From Faecalibacter rhinopitheci (lineage in GTDB: Bacteria; Bacteroidota; Bacteroidia; Flavobacteriales; Weeksellaceae), in assembly GCF_015234135.1 (NCBI RefSeq), contig NZ_JADGIK010000002.1, positions 124,001 to 188,000 of the forward strand: a stretch of 64,000 nucleotides of DNA. The letters are read 5' to 3'. A program made the translations under genes and the position numbers. Positions 34,439 through 43,273 of the stretch are shown piece after piece; the stretch's first letter is position 1; each line of letters starts with the position of its first letter. The notes under the pieces were generated by a model. It was not told the DNA's origin, searched no databases, and saw nothing but the letters and a program-made list of their open reading frames with translations.

Positions 34439-35008
34439 ATGGACAAACTGAAAAATTATAACATTATATTTTCTGGATTACCATTAGGAATTACAGAATT
34501 TGAGTATGAAATATCACAATCGTTCTTTGATTTGTTCGAAATTGAGACAGATTTTGATAACCCAGCGTTTAAAATAGCGGTTGCTTTTGAGAAAAAATCA
34601 ACCATGTTAGAACTAATTTTCCAGATAAATGGGACAATTAATGTTGTTTGTGACGTAACGGGTGAAAAATTTGATCAAAAAATTTCAAATGAAGTCAAAT
34701 TAATTGTTAAATTTGGCCACGAATTTGACAATACCGATAGTGAAATTTGGATTATTCCATTTGATGAGTATGAATTAAACATTGCACAACTTATTTATGA
34801 GTTAATAATGACATCTCTTCCATTAAAAAGATTACATCCTAAAGTTTTAGAAGGCAATATTGATCCTGAAACTGCTGAATTATTAGATGAGTACAGCATT
34901 TATGATTTAGAGCATATTGAAGATCAAAACGATGATAGTAACGAAGACGATGAGAATGATGATGACATCGATCCACGTTGGGCAAAGTTAAAAGATTTAA
35001 AACCATAG
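34439..35008 (+). CDS. yceD: YceD/DUF177 family protein
   Basis: A 189-residue protein of the DUF177 family, the usual upstream neighbour of rpmF. It has the core CDVTGEKFDQKISNEVKLIVKFG, a central acidic/hydrophobic block (LNIAQLIYELIMTSLPLKRLHP) and a very acidic C-terminus (NDDSNEDDENDDDIDPRWAKLKDLK) where the last part is the family signature. Relatives have been linked to 23S rRNA processing or ribosome assembly; the mechanism is unclear. Confidence 0.9.
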   Translation: MDKLKNYNIIFSGLPLGITEFEYEISQSFFDLFEIETDFDNPAFKIAVAFEKKSTMLELIFQINGTINVVCDVTGEKFDQKISNEVKLIVKFGHEFDNTDSEIWIIPFDEYELNIAQLIYELIMTSLPLKRLHPKVLEGNIDPETAELLDEYSIYDLEHIEDQNDDSNEDDENDDDIDPRWAKLKDLKP

Positions 35009-35054
35009 GGTTTTTAGTAATAATATAAAGAAAAAAGAAAAAAAGTAGTTAGAT

Positions 35055-35252
35055 ATGGCACATCCTAAGAGAAGACAGTCGTCAACAAGAAGAGATAAAC
35101 GTAGAACACACTACAAAATCGAGGCTCCACAAATAGCAATCGATAAAACGACAGGTGAAGCTCACTTATACCACAGAGCACACTGGACTGACGGTAAATT
35201 ATACTACAAAGGAAAAGTAGTATTAGAAAAAGTACAAGAAGTTACTGAATAA
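35055..35252 (+). CDS. rpmF: 50S ribosomal protein L32
   Basis: A 65-residue ribosomal protein starting [20 protein letters not shown], the normal L32 start after MA. The cysteines of zinc-binding L32 forms are absent (the protein has no Cys), so this is the zinc-independent type. It follows yceD by 46 nt and ends at a terminator. Confidence 0.98.
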   Translation: MAHPKRRQSSTRRDKRRTHYKIEAPQIAIDKTTGEAHLYHRAHWTDGKLYYKGKVVLEKVQEVTE

Positions 35253-35272
35253 TATCATCTTAGAAAGATTTC

Positions 35273-35312
35273 AAGCTGTTTCTCAACAAAAGAAGCAGCT
35301 TTTTTATTTTTT
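35273..35312 (+). terminator. Terminator between rpmF and accB
   Basis: An 11-bp stem with one G-U pair (35273-35283 with 35291-35301), a 7-nt loop and a T-rich run. Confidence 0.75.
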
Positions 35313-35317
35313 TTAAA

Positions 35318-35325
35318 TACATTTG
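35318..35325 (+). promoter_or_regulatory. Putative -7 box for accBC
   Basis: TACATTTG, matching TAnnTTTG, just after the rpmF terminator and 55 nt ahead of accB; no clear -33 element. Confidence 0.45.
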
Positions 35326-35380
35326 TTTCGTTTAATATAAAAAGTAACGTTTAAATTTAATTTTAAAAAACCGCATTATC

Positions 35381-35857
35381 ATGGATATTAAAGACATTCA
35401 AAATTTAATCAGATTTGTCTCTAAGGCAGAAGTTGCTGAAGTAAGCATTAAGCAAGAAGATATTGAAATTAAAATTAAAACCCTACATGGGATTTCAAAT
35501 CAACCAGCTCCACAAGCTTACTATGTTCCTCAACAAGTTCAATCTCCTGCTGTATCTTCACCGGCAATTGCAACTACTACAGAGGTTACTGCACCAGCTA
35601 CTGATGAAAACAATAATTACATTACAGTAAAATCTCCAATGATCGGAACATTTTACCGTTCTTCTGGACCTGGTAAAGATGCTTTCGTTAGCGTTGGTGA
35701 TACTATTGCACCAGGAAAAGTTTTATGTATTGTTGAAGCAATGAAATTATTTAACGAAATTGAATCAGAGGTTTCTGGGAAAATTGTAAAAATCTTAGTT
35801 GATGATGCTACTCCTGTAGAATACGATCAACCTTTATTCTTAGTTGACCCATCTTAA
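35381..35857 (+). CDS. accB: Biotin carboxyl carrier protein of acetyl-CoA carboxylase
   Basis: Carries carboxybiotin between the two half reactions of malonyl-CoA synthesis. The 158-residue protein has the N-terminal helical part, a Pro/Ala/Gln-rich flexible linker (about 40-75) and the biotinyl domain (about 80-157) with EAMKLFNEIE, Lys122 being the biotinylation site. PMIGTFYRSSGPG marks the protruding thumb of BCCP. It leads accC by 16 nt. Confidence 0.97.
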   Translation: MDIKDIQNLIRFVSKAEVAEVSIKQEDIEIKIKTLHGISNQPAPQAYYVPQQVQSPAVSSPAIATTTEVTAPATDENNNYITVKSPMIGTFYRSSGPGKDAFVSVGDTIAPGKVLCIVEAMKLFNEIESEVSGKIVKILVDDATPVEYDQPLFLVDPS

Positions 35858-35873
35858 TCTATAATATTTAGCT

Positions 35874-37232
35874 ATGTTCAAAAAGATATTAATAGCAAAT
35901 AGAGGAGAAATTGCAATGCGTGTAATTCGTACTGCAAAAGAAATGGGTATCAAGACCGTAGCTGTATATTCTAAAGCTGATGAGACGTCATTACATGTAC
36001 GTTTTGCTGATGAAGCAGTTTGTATCGGTCCTGCGCAAAGTAAAGATTCTTACCTAAAAATGTCTAGTATTATTGCTGCAGCAGAAATTACTGATGCAGA
36101 TGCTATTCACCCAGGGTATGGTTTCTTATCTGAAAACGCTACTTTCTCTAAAATTTGCCAAACAAACGGAATTAAATTTATTGGAGCTTCGCCAGAGCAT
36201 ATCGACCGTATGGGAGATAAAGCCAATGCAAAAGCTACAATGAAAGAAGCAGGTGTTCCAGTTGTTCCAGGATCAGAAGGATTATTGGACAGCTACGAAG
36301 ACGCTTTAGTAATCGCTCGCGATATTAAATACCCTGTAATGCTTAAAGCAACTGCCGGTGGTGGTGGTAAAGGTATGCGTGCTGTTTGGAAAGAAGAAGA
36401 CTTATTACATGCTTGGGAATCTGCTCGTCAAGAGGCTGCTGCAGCTTTCGGAAACGATGGTATGTATATGGAAAAATTAATCGAGGAACCTCGCCATGTA
36501 GAGATTCAAGTTGCTGGAGATAAATTCGGAAAAGCTTGTCACTTATCAGAGCGTGATTGTTCTATCCAACGTCGTAATCAAAAGTTAGTAGAAGAAACTC
36601 CATCTCCTATCATGACAGATGACTTACGCGAGCGTATGGGTACTGCAGCTGTAAAAGCAGCAGAATACATCGGGTATGAAGGTGTAGGTACAATTGAATT
36701 CTTAGTTGACAAACACGGTGATTTTTACTTTATGGAAATGAATACTCGTATCCAAGTAGAGCACCCAATTACAGAACAAGTAACAGGTTTCGATTTAGTG
36801 CGCGAACAAATTATGTTAGCTGCTGGTGAACCTATTTCTGGAAGGAACTATTATCCACAAATGCATTCAATAGAATGCCGTATCAATGCAGAAGATCCTT
36901 ATAATGACTTCCGCCCTTCTCCAGGAAAAATTACATCAATCAATATTCCAGGAGGAAATGGTGTACGTGTAGATACGCATGTATATGCTGGATATACAAT
37001 TCCACCTCATTACGATTCAATGATTGCTAAATTAATCACAACTGCTCAAACGCGTGAAGAAGCAATTCAGAAAATGAAACGTGCTTTAGGTGAGTTTTAT
37101 ATTGAAGGAATTAAAACTACAATACCATTCCACTTACAGTTGATGGACGATCCTAACTTTATTGCAGGAAACTACACAACTAAATTTATGGAAGATTTTG
37201 TATATGATTCTTCTTATGCAGATATGGATTAA
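35874..37232 (+). CDS. accC: Acetyl-CoA carboxylase, biotin carboxylase subunit
   Basis: ATP-grasp enzyme that carboxylates biotin on AccB using bicarbonate. The 452 residues show the start [32 protein letters not shown], the glycine-rich ATP lid [29 protein letters not shown], the metal site [18 protein letters not shown] and RINAEDP. Complete. The carboxyltransferase subunits accA and accD are not in the window. Confidence 0.97.
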   Translation: MFKKILIANRGEIAMRVIRTAKEMGIKTVAVYSKADETSLHVRFADEAVCIGPAQSKDSYLKMSSIIAAAEITDADAIHPGYGFLSENATFSKICQTNGIKFIGASPEHIDRMGDKANAKATMKEAGVPVVPGSEGLLDSYEDALVIARDIKYPVMLKATAGGGGKGMRAVWKEEDLLHAWESARQEAAAAFGNDGMYMEKLIEEPRHVEIQVAGDKFGKACHLSERDCSIQRRNQKLVEETPSPIMTDDLRERMGTAAVKAAEYIGYEGVGTIEFLVDKHGDFYFMEMNTRIQVEHPITEQVTGFDLVREQIMLAAGEPISGRNYYPQMHSIECRINAEDPYNDFRPSPGKITSINIPGGNGVRVDTHVYAGYTIPPHYDSMIAKLITTAQTREEAIQKMKRALGEFYIEGIKTTIPFHLQLMDDPNFIAGNYTTKFMEDFVYDSSYADMD

Positions 37233-37253
37233 AATTATAAATCCTTAAAATAC

Positions 37254-37290
37254 AAAAAGTTCGGTCACTTCGGTAACCGAACTTTTTTTT
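37254..37290 (+). terminator. Terminator after accBC
   Basis: A stem of about 11 bp, AAAAGTTCGGT with ACCGAACTTTT, followed by a T tract. Confidence 0.88.
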
Positions 37291-37402
37291 ATAATTAAAA
37301 TTGATCAAATCGTTACGATTTAAACATTTCACAAATCATAAATTAATGCTAATTAATCACTTGTAAATTATAGTTAAAGCTTTACTATTCACATAAAATT
37401 TG

Positions 37403-37410
37403 TACATTTG
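37403..37410 (+). promoter_or_regulatory. Putative -7 box for tig
   Basis: TACATTTG lies 19 nt ahead of the tig ATG. The -33 region has no TTG at normal spacing. Confidence 0.5.
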
Positions 37411-37429
37411 CAAACCAAATTTTAGTTCG

Positions 37430-38752
37430 ATGAATATTACTAGAAATACAACAGACAACTTATCTGCAGTAATCACTATTACTGTAAACAAAGATGATTA
37501 TCAAGAAAAAGTAGACAAGGTATTAAACCAATACAGAAAAACTGCTAACATTAAAGGTTTCCGCGCAGGACAAGTTCCTATGAGTTTTGTAAAAAAACAA
37601 TACGGACAAGCTGTAGTTTATGACACAGTTAATGAAATTTTACAAAAAGCAGTTTCTGAACACATCAACGAAGAAAAATTATCTATCTTAGGTAACCCGA
37701 TCCCAGTAGTTAAAGAAGCTATTGATTGGAATGCAGAAGAATTAACTTTTGATTTTGAAATTGGATTAGCTCCAGAATTTGAAGTTGACTTAACTAAAGT
37801 TGAGGTTGAAACTTATAAAGTAAAAGTTGAAGAAGACGAAGTTCAAAAATATGTTGACAACTTTACACAACGTTTCGGAGCATTAAAATCTTTAGAAGCT
37901 GTAGAAGAAGGTGCTATCTTAAAAGTTGATCAAACTATCAACGGTGAAGAAGCTAAACCATCTTTCATCCGCGTTGAAGATTTAAAAGATGCATCTGCAT
38001 TTATGGGTAAAAAAGTTGGAGATGTTGTTGAAGTTAATACAAAAGATATTTTTGATACAACTGAAGAAGCTACTCAACACTTAGGAACAGAAGTTGCTGA
38101 AGAAGGTGTAAATGTAACATTTACATTAAAAGAAGTAAATACTGTTGCTAAAGCAGAAATCAACCAAGAGTTATTTGATAAAGTTTACGGAGAAGGTGCA
38201 GTTGATTCTGAAGAAGCTTTCCGTGAAAAGATCAAAACTGAATCTGAAAATATGTACAGCAAAGAAGCTGATAAGCAAATCATCAATGATGTTGTTGCTC
38301 AATTATTAGCTAATACAACTTTTGATTTACCAACAGAATTCTTAACAAAATGGTTAACTTTCTCTAACGAGCAAATTGCTACAGAAGAGCAAGCTGCAGA
38401 GGAATTAACTAAAATGGAGAAATCTTTACGTTACCAATTAATTGAAGCAAAAATAGCTGAGGCAAATAATGTTGAAGTAAATGCTGAAGAAGTTAAAGAA
38501 GCTGCTGTAGCTGCTATAACTGAGCAATTAAAAATGTACGGACAAACTACTATTCCTGAAGAGAGCATGAACCAAATTATTGCTGGTGCATTATCAAATC
38601 AAGAAGAATATAATCGTTTATCTTACCAAGTTTTTACTGACAAAATGTTAGCAATCTTCAAAGAGAACGTTAAATTAAACGAGAAAGAAGTAACTTTTGA
38701 CGAATTCGTTGAAATTATTACTGAAAAAAATAAAGAATTAGCAGAAGCTTAA
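37430..38752 (+). CDS. tig: Trigger factor chaperone / peptidyl-prolyl isomerase
   Basis: Ribosome-associated chaperone acting on nascent chains. The 440-residue protein has the ribosome-binding N-domain with the signature region IKGFRAGQVPMSFVKKQYG (about 35-53), a weakly conserved FKBP-like middle domain (about 150-230), and a long helical C-domain rich in Glu and Ala. The ATG at 37430 (MNITRNTTDN) is preferred over an upstream in-frame ATG at 37400 that would fall inside the -7 region. It precedes clpP and clpX, a classic order. Confidence 0.95.
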   Translation: MNITRNTTDNLSAVITITVNKDDYQEKVDKVLNQYRKTANIKGFRAGQVPMSFVKKQYGQAVVYDTVNEILQKAVSEHINEEKLSILGNPIPVVKEAIDWNAEELTFDFEIGLAPEFEVDLTKVEVETYKVKVEEDEVQKYVDNFTQRFGALKSLEAVEEGAILKVDQTINGEEAKPSFIRVEDLKDASAFMGKKVGDVVEVNTKDIFDTTEEATQHLGTEVAEEGVNVTFTLKEVNTVAKAEINQELFDKVYGEGAVDSEEAFREKIKTESENMYSKEADKQIINDVVAQLLANTTFDLPTEFLTKWLTFSNEQIATEEQAAEELTKMEKSLRYQLIEAKIAEANNVEVNAEEVKEAAVAAITEQLKMYGQTTIPEESMNQIIAGALSNQEEYNRLSYQVFTDKMLAIFKENVKLNEKEVTFDEFVEIITEKNKELAEA

Positions 38753-38802
38753 TTGATTTCTGAAAAAATTCTTTAACTTTCATTAAAATTATTAGATAGA
38801 TA

Positions 38803-39468
38803 ATGAAAAACGCTGGAGAAGAATTTAAAAAATACGCGTTATTAGATAAAGGAATTAGTAGCTTACATATGGAAAGCTACATCCAAGCTACGACGCCATA
38901 TATCGTTGAAGAGAGAAAATTAAACGTTGCACAAATGGATGTTTTCTCACGTTTGATGATGGATAGAATTATCTTTTTAGGAACTGCTATTGATGATCAA
39001 ATTGCGAACATCATTCAAGCTCAATTATTGTTCTTAGAAAGTGTAGATTCAACAAAAGATATTCAAATCTACGTTAACTCACCAGGTGGTGGTGTATATG
39101 CTGGTTTGGGTATTTATGACACAATGCAGTTAGTAAAACCTGATGTTGCTACTATTTGTACTGGTATGGCTGCTTCTATGGGAGCTGTTTTATTAAGTGC
39201 TGGTGCAGCAGGTAAACGTTCTGCGTTAAAACATTCAAGAGTTATGATTCACCAACCTTTAGGAGGTGCACAAGGTCAGGCTACTGATATGGAAATTACT
39301 TTAAAAGAAATTTTAAAGCTGAAAAAAGAATTATATGATATTCTTGGACACCATTCAGGCCAAACTTACGAGCAAATCGAAAAAGATGGAGAACGTGATT
39401 ATTGGATGACTTCGCAAGAAGCTAAAGAATATGGTATGATTGACGAAGTATTATTACCTCGTAAATAA
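38803..39468 (+). CDS. clpP: ATP-dependent Clp protease proteolytic subunit
   Basis: Serine peptidase forming the 14-subunit chamber used by ClpX and ClpA/C. The 221-residue protein carries the triad Ser125 (GMAASMGAVLL), His150 (SRVMIHQP) and Asp199 (GERDYW). The handle and oxyanion regions (NSPGGGVYAGLGIYDTM) are complete. An N-terminal extension of about 25 residues precedes the conserved YIVEERKL and may include the processed propeptide. It is 50 nt after tig. Confidence 0.97.
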   Translation: MKNAGEEFKKYALLDKGISSLHMESYIQATTPYIVEERKLNVAQMDVFSRLMMDRIIFLGTAIDDQIANIIQAQLLFLESVDSTKDIQIYVNSPGGGVYAGLGIYDTMQLVKPDVATICTGMAASMGAVLLSAGAAGKRSALKHSRVMIHQPLGGAQGQATDMEITLKEILKLKKELYDILGHHSGQTYEQIEKDGERDYWMTSQEAKEYGMIDEVLLPRK

Positions 39469-39491
39469 ATCAAAATTCTAATTATAATATT

Positions 39492-39526
39492 AAATAGCTA
39501 CTCAATAATTGAGTAGCTATTTTTTT
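39492..39526 (+). terminator. Terminator between clpP and clpX
   Basis: A 14-bp stem (AAATAGCTACTCAA with TTGAGTAGCTATTT), 3-nt loop and T tract. Confidence 0.85.
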
Positions 39527-39605
39527 CCATAATAAATATTGAATAACGTTAATGGTTTAAGTAAATTTATAAGTATTAGTTTATTACAATATTTATTTTT
39601 TTGAG

Positions 39606-39613
39606 TAACTTTG
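39606..39613 (+). promoter_or_regulatory. Putative -7 box for clpX
   Basis: TAACTTTG matches TAnnTTTG, 25 nt ahead of the TTG start of clpX, consistent with clpX having its own promoter after the clpP terminator. Confidence 0.5.
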
Positions 39614-39638
39614 TAAATTGAATAAATAACAGACAAAA

Positions 39639-40793
39639 TTGGAAGAAAATAAGTGTTCATTCTGTGGTAAAAGCAGAAATGATGTAAATATATTAGTATC
39701 TGGTGTAGAAGGAAATATTTGTGATACTTGTATTACACAAGCAAACGGAATAGTTCTTGAGGATAAAAAATTCAGTAATGAAGGTAATGCTATTCAACCT
39801 CTTAATTTAAAATCGCCAAGAGAAATCAAAAGCTTTTTGGATGATTATGTTATTGGTCAGGATCAAGCTAAAAAAATTCTTTCAGTAGCTGTATACAATC
39901 ACTATAAAAGAATTTTACATGAATCTAACGCTAAAAATGAAGTTGAGATTGATAAATCTAACGTTATTTTAGTTGGAGAAACTGGGACTGGTAAAACATT
40001 ATTGGCAAAATCAATTGCAAAATTACTAAATGTACCCTTTGCTATAGTAGATGCTACAGTTTTAACAGAAGCAGGATATGTAGGTGAAGATGTAGAAAGT
40101 ATTTTGACTCGTTTATTACAAGCTGCGGATTATAATGTAGAACTTGCTGAAAAAGGGATTGTTTTTATTGATGAAGTTGATAAAATTGCAAGAAAATCTG
40201 ATAATCCATCTATCACAAGAGATGTATCAGGAGAAGGAGTTCAGCAAGCTTTATTAAAGATTTTAGAAGGAACTGTAGTGAACGTTCCACCTAAAGGAGG
40301 TCGTAAGCATCCAGATCAAAAATTTGTTGAGGTTAATACAAAAGATATCTTGTTTATCGCTGGTGGAGCATTTTCAGGGATTGAAAAACATATTGCAGAT
40401 CGATTAAAGAAACACGTAATCGGTTTTAAAAATGAAGAACCAAAAGATATTGAAAATTTATTGGACGAAGTAAACTCAATGGATTTAAAAAACTTTGGAA
40501 TCATACCAGAATTAATAGGACGTTTACCAATTTTAACTTTTTTAAAGCCTTTGGATAAAGAAGCGATGAAAGCTATCTTAACAGAGCCTAAAAATGCATT
40601 GTTAAAACAGTACAAAAAAATCTTTGAAATTGACGGCAAGGAGCTAGTGATTACAGATGAAACCATTGATAAAATTGTAGATCGCGCAAATGAATTAGGA
40701 CTTGGAGCAAGAGGATTAAGATCAGTTACAGAAGAGCTTTTTACAGATCTTATGTATAATATTGATCAATTACCTGAGAAAGTTTCAGTTTAA
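39639..40793 (+). CDS. clpX: ATP-dependent Clp protease ATP-binding subunit ClpX
   Basis: AAA+ unfoldase that feeds ClpP. The 384 residues include the N-terminal zinc finger Cys6, Cys9, Cys28, Cys31; Walker A GETGTGKT; pore-loop GYVGED; Walker [11 protein letters not shown]; and the sensor and arginine region ([20 protein letters not shown]). The start must be TTG at 39639: the frame has a stop 12 nt upstream, no ATG in between, and the zinc finger begins immediately. It has its own -7-like box. Confidence 0.97.
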   Translation: MEENKCSFCGKSRNDVNILVSGVEGNICDTCITQANGIVLEDKKFSNEGNAIQPLNLKSPREIKSFLDDYVIGQDQAKKILSVAVYNHYKRILHESNAKNEVEIDKSNVILVGETGTGKTLLAKSIAKLLNVPFAIVDATVLTEAGYVGEDVESILTRLLQAADYNVELAEKGIVFIDEVDKIARKSDNPSITRDVSGEGVQQALLKILEGTVVNVPPKGGRKHPDQKFVEVNTKDILFIAGGAFSGIEKHIADRLKKHVIGFKNEEPKDIENLLDEVNSMDLKNFGIIPELIGRLPILTFLKPLDKEAMKAILTEPKNALLKQYKKIFEIDGKELVITDETIDKIVDRANELGLGARGLRSVTEELFTDLMYNIDQLPEKVSV

Positions 40794-40828
40794 TCCATTG
40801 ACATAGTATATTTTAAAAATAAACTTTT

Positions 40829-40836
40829 TATATTTG
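40829..40836 (+). promoter_or_regulatory. Putative -7 box for the T9SS cargo gene
   Basis: TATATTTG, an exact TAnnTTTG match, 43 nt ahead of the chosen ATG (40879). A TTGACA lies at 40798 but 28 nt away, longer than usual. Confidence 0.45.
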
Positions 40837-40878
40837 CATTAACCTAAATGAATGCAAAAACCTCTTAAACAAATTAAT

Positions 40879-42969
40879 ATGAAAAAGAATTTACTTACTT
40901 TATCATTTCTTGTTGCATGTATTTCCACATATGCACAAGATACATATATAGGTGACAAAGCTATTGTAAAAGTGCAACCAAATACACTTTTCTATAATGG
41001 CGGAAATGTAAAATTAGCACCATCACAAGCCCCAGGAACAGCTTTAACAAATATTGTCCTAAATGAAGGTAATATCCAAATTGAAGGAAATTTTGAGAAT
41101 ACTATTACAAATTCAAAAGGTGAACACTTTACAAATTTATATAATTCATCTTCTTCTTACGGTCAGTTGATTATTAAAAGTGATTCAGAAGCTGAAGGAG
41201 CAATTTCAATAGAACGCCCTAAAATCGATATTACTACAAATGATTATTTTCCTTTTGGGTTACCATTCCAAAATGAGAATATGTACAGTGTAATTGAAAA
41301 TATTACAGGAGTTCCAAATTCATTTAGTGGTGATTGTAAAGTTGATGTAGTATGTTCTAATAGATATAATAATACAATTTTAGTTTGGGATATTGCAAAA
41401 ACAGAATATGATGCGGTCCCTAAACTGGATGGTACAAATACTAATTTTACACAAGTAATTCCAGGATCTAACTATACGATAAAAGTTAATGGAGGTGAAA
41501 TACGTAATTTTATTACTTCCTTAGGTAATACAGTAAATAAATTCCCTATATATGGAACTCCAAACAATAAAGATTTAAAGTTACAAGGAATTGAAAGTGG
41601 TATAAAAGGCGTTAATAAAGCTACTTTTTCTGAATACAAATGGAGTGAATGGAAAAATAAGAAAAATAATTACGGAGAGGAGTTTAAATCTTATTTAGGT
41701 GCCGGTGTAGATACTAACGCAAGATATGCAAAAAATTTGCATAGATTTTCTAATCCTTTTACTTCGAATATTGATTTAAGTGATGTAAGTAAAACAAATT
41801 CTTGGATTGAATTTGTATTAGGTAATAACTCCATCCAAAAACCAACTGAGATATACACTACTACATTAAGATTTAAAGTAACAAAATTACCTGAAAACTA
41901 TCAAGTAAATTGGAACAATAATACTGGTTCAACAAATATTGGGGATCCTAGAATTAGTGCATATTTACAAAAGAATGAGGATGTGAATGATGAAACTCCA
42001 TATTTTTGGGCAGGTAATCCTGATGCTTTACTTATAAAACCTCTAGAATATTTTGAAATAGATTATTACACATTGTCTAAAAATAGATATGGAAGCAATA
42101 TTGTTAAAGCAAACATTAATATAACTGATAATCAAAAAACATTTATTCAGTCATTTAATGGTACGGATCAACCTATTGCTTATGCCCGTAATAGTTATGG
42201 TTTCATCGGAGCAAATGATGAGAATTTAAAAAAGAAAGGTTTAATTTCAGGAAATGATTTTACTCAAGTTGAATTTTTTATAACAAAAGATAATTCAATT
42301 CTAGGAGAAGCGGCTTATCTTGTTAATTCATCTTCTTACAAAACAGGTGATGCCATTTCATCTAATATATCAAATAATAATATCTTTTTATATGAAGAAG
42401 ATATTGATGGAAATGTAATTGAAGATGCACATACATTATTAAACCAGTTTAATACGAATGATTATATAGGTAAACCTTTAAGAATTGGATTTAATAATTT
42501 GAATGAAGGTGAATCTTATCAAATTAATCTAAGATTATTTGAAATTTCTATTTTAAATCAAGTCGATACATTTAATAGTGGTACGTATTATTTATTAGAT
42601 AAATCTACTAATAATGTATCAGAATTAAATTCATCTAACAATATTTCATTTATTGCAGACGAAAATAGTAATAATCGATTTGAATTATTTTGGAAAGAAC
42701 ATCCTAAAACATTAGGTACTTCTGATTTGGTAAATACGGCTACATATATCTATAAAAATAATGCAAACCAGTTTGTTAAATTTGAAAACAATAATACTAC
42801 AGCTCAGATTGAAATTTTTGATATTAGTGGAAGATTAATTTCTACATATAAAAATGTAAGTACTAGCAATGATTTCAGAATAGATGTTAACAAAAATTCT
42901 GGTGTTTATGTGGTAGTCATCACTTATAAAGATGGCAAAGTAGTAAAAGAAAAAGCCTTATTTAACTAA
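40879..42969 (+). CDS. Secreted protein with T9SS type A C-terminal sorting domain
   Basis: A 696-residue exported protein. The signal peptide is MKKNLLTLSFLVACISTYAQ, which decides the ATG at 40879 over one 27 nt upstream. The body is rich in Asn, Ser, Thr and aromatic residues with beta-like alternation and no recognisable catalytic domain. The C-terminal region (about 612-696) is a type A T9SS sorting domain: AQIEIFDISGRLISTYKN, then RIDVNKNSGVYVVVITYKDGKVVKEKALF. It should be exported through the outer membrane by T9SS and anchored or released. From memory, similar cargo proteins commonly pair with a small PID-CTERM gene, as here. Confidence 0.88.
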   Translation: MKKNLLTLSFLVACISTYAQDTYIGDKAIVKVQPNTLFYNGGNVKLAPSQAPGTALTNIVLNEGNIQIEGNFENTITNSKGEHFTNLYNSSSSYGQLIIKSDSEAEGAISIERPKIDITTNDYFPFGLPFQNENMYSVIENITGVPNSFSGDCKVDVVCSNRYNNTILVWDIAKTEYDAVPKLDGTNTNFTQVIPGSNYTIKVNGGEIRNFITSLGNTVNKFPIYGTPNNKDLKLQGIESGIKGVNKATFSEYKWSEWKNKKNNYGEEFKSYLGAGVDTNARYAKNLHRFSNPFTSNIDLSDVSKTNSWIEFVLGNNSIQKPTEIYTTTLRFKVTKLPENYQVNWNNNTGSTNIGDPRISAYLQKNEDVNDETPYFWAGNPDALLIKPLEYFEIDYYTLSKNRYGSNIVKANINITDNQKTFIQSFNGTDQPIAYARNSYGFIGANDENLKKKGLISGNDFTQVEFFITKDNSILGEAAYLVNSSSYKTGDAISSNISNNNIFLYEEDIDGNVIEDAHTLLNQFNTNDYIGKPLRIGFNNLNEGESYQINLRLFEISILNQVDTFNSGTYYLLDKSTNNVSELNSSNNISFIADENSNNRFELFWKEHPKTLGTSDLVNTATYIYKNNANQFVKFENNNTTAQIEIFDISGRLISTYKNVSTSNDFRIDVNKNSGVYVVVITYKDGKVVKEKALFN

Positions 42970-42983
42970 AATAATCCAATCTA

Positions 42984-43223
42984 ATGAAAAAATTGAAATA
43001 TTTATTAACTATCTTATTAGTGAGTTCATCATTGAATTTATCGTTTGCCCAAGGAGGATTGGACGATGATGGAGATTATTGCCCTGAATGTCCACCAACA
43101 CCGTCGAATGGTCCTGGTAGAACTCCAATCGATGATTATGCTGGGGTATTAATTATTACAGCACTTACTATTGCTGGAGCAATATATTACAACAAAGAAA
43201 AACTAAGTATAAAAAATAAATAG
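42984..43223 (+). CDS. Small PID-CTERM-like envelope protein
   Basis: A 79-residue protein with a signal peptide (MKKLKYLLTILLVSSSLNLSFAQ), a short acidic and proline-rich stretch with two cysteines (GDYCPECPP), then TPIDDYAGVLIITALTIAGAIYY and a basic tail (NKEKLSIKNK). The Pro-Ile-Asp followed by a hydrophobic segment and basic end matches the PID-CTERM layout, a predicted sorting/anchor signal in Flavobacteriia. It starts 14 nt after the T9SS cargo gene and ends before a terminator, so the two are one transcript. Such proteins are sometimes mislabelled as signal peptidase. Confidence 0.8.
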   Translation: MKKLKYLLTILLVSSSLNLSFAQGGLDDDGDYCPECPPTPSNGPGRTPIDDYAGVLIITALTIAGAIYYNKEKLSIKNK

Positions 43224-43230
43224 TATTTTT

Positions 43231-43262
43231 AAACCTCAATCCACCGATTGAGGTTTTTTAAT
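43231..43262 (+). terminator. Terminator after the T9SS/PID-CTERM pair
   Basis: An 11-bp stem (AAACCTCAATC with GATTGAGGTTT) and T tract, ahead of the TlpA-like gene. Confidence 0.85.
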
Positions 43263-43273
43263 ATAAATCACTT

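Noticed and set aside
40316-40666. Minus-strand frame of 116 codons
   Set aside because: Antisense to clpX, with no start context or recognisable domain.
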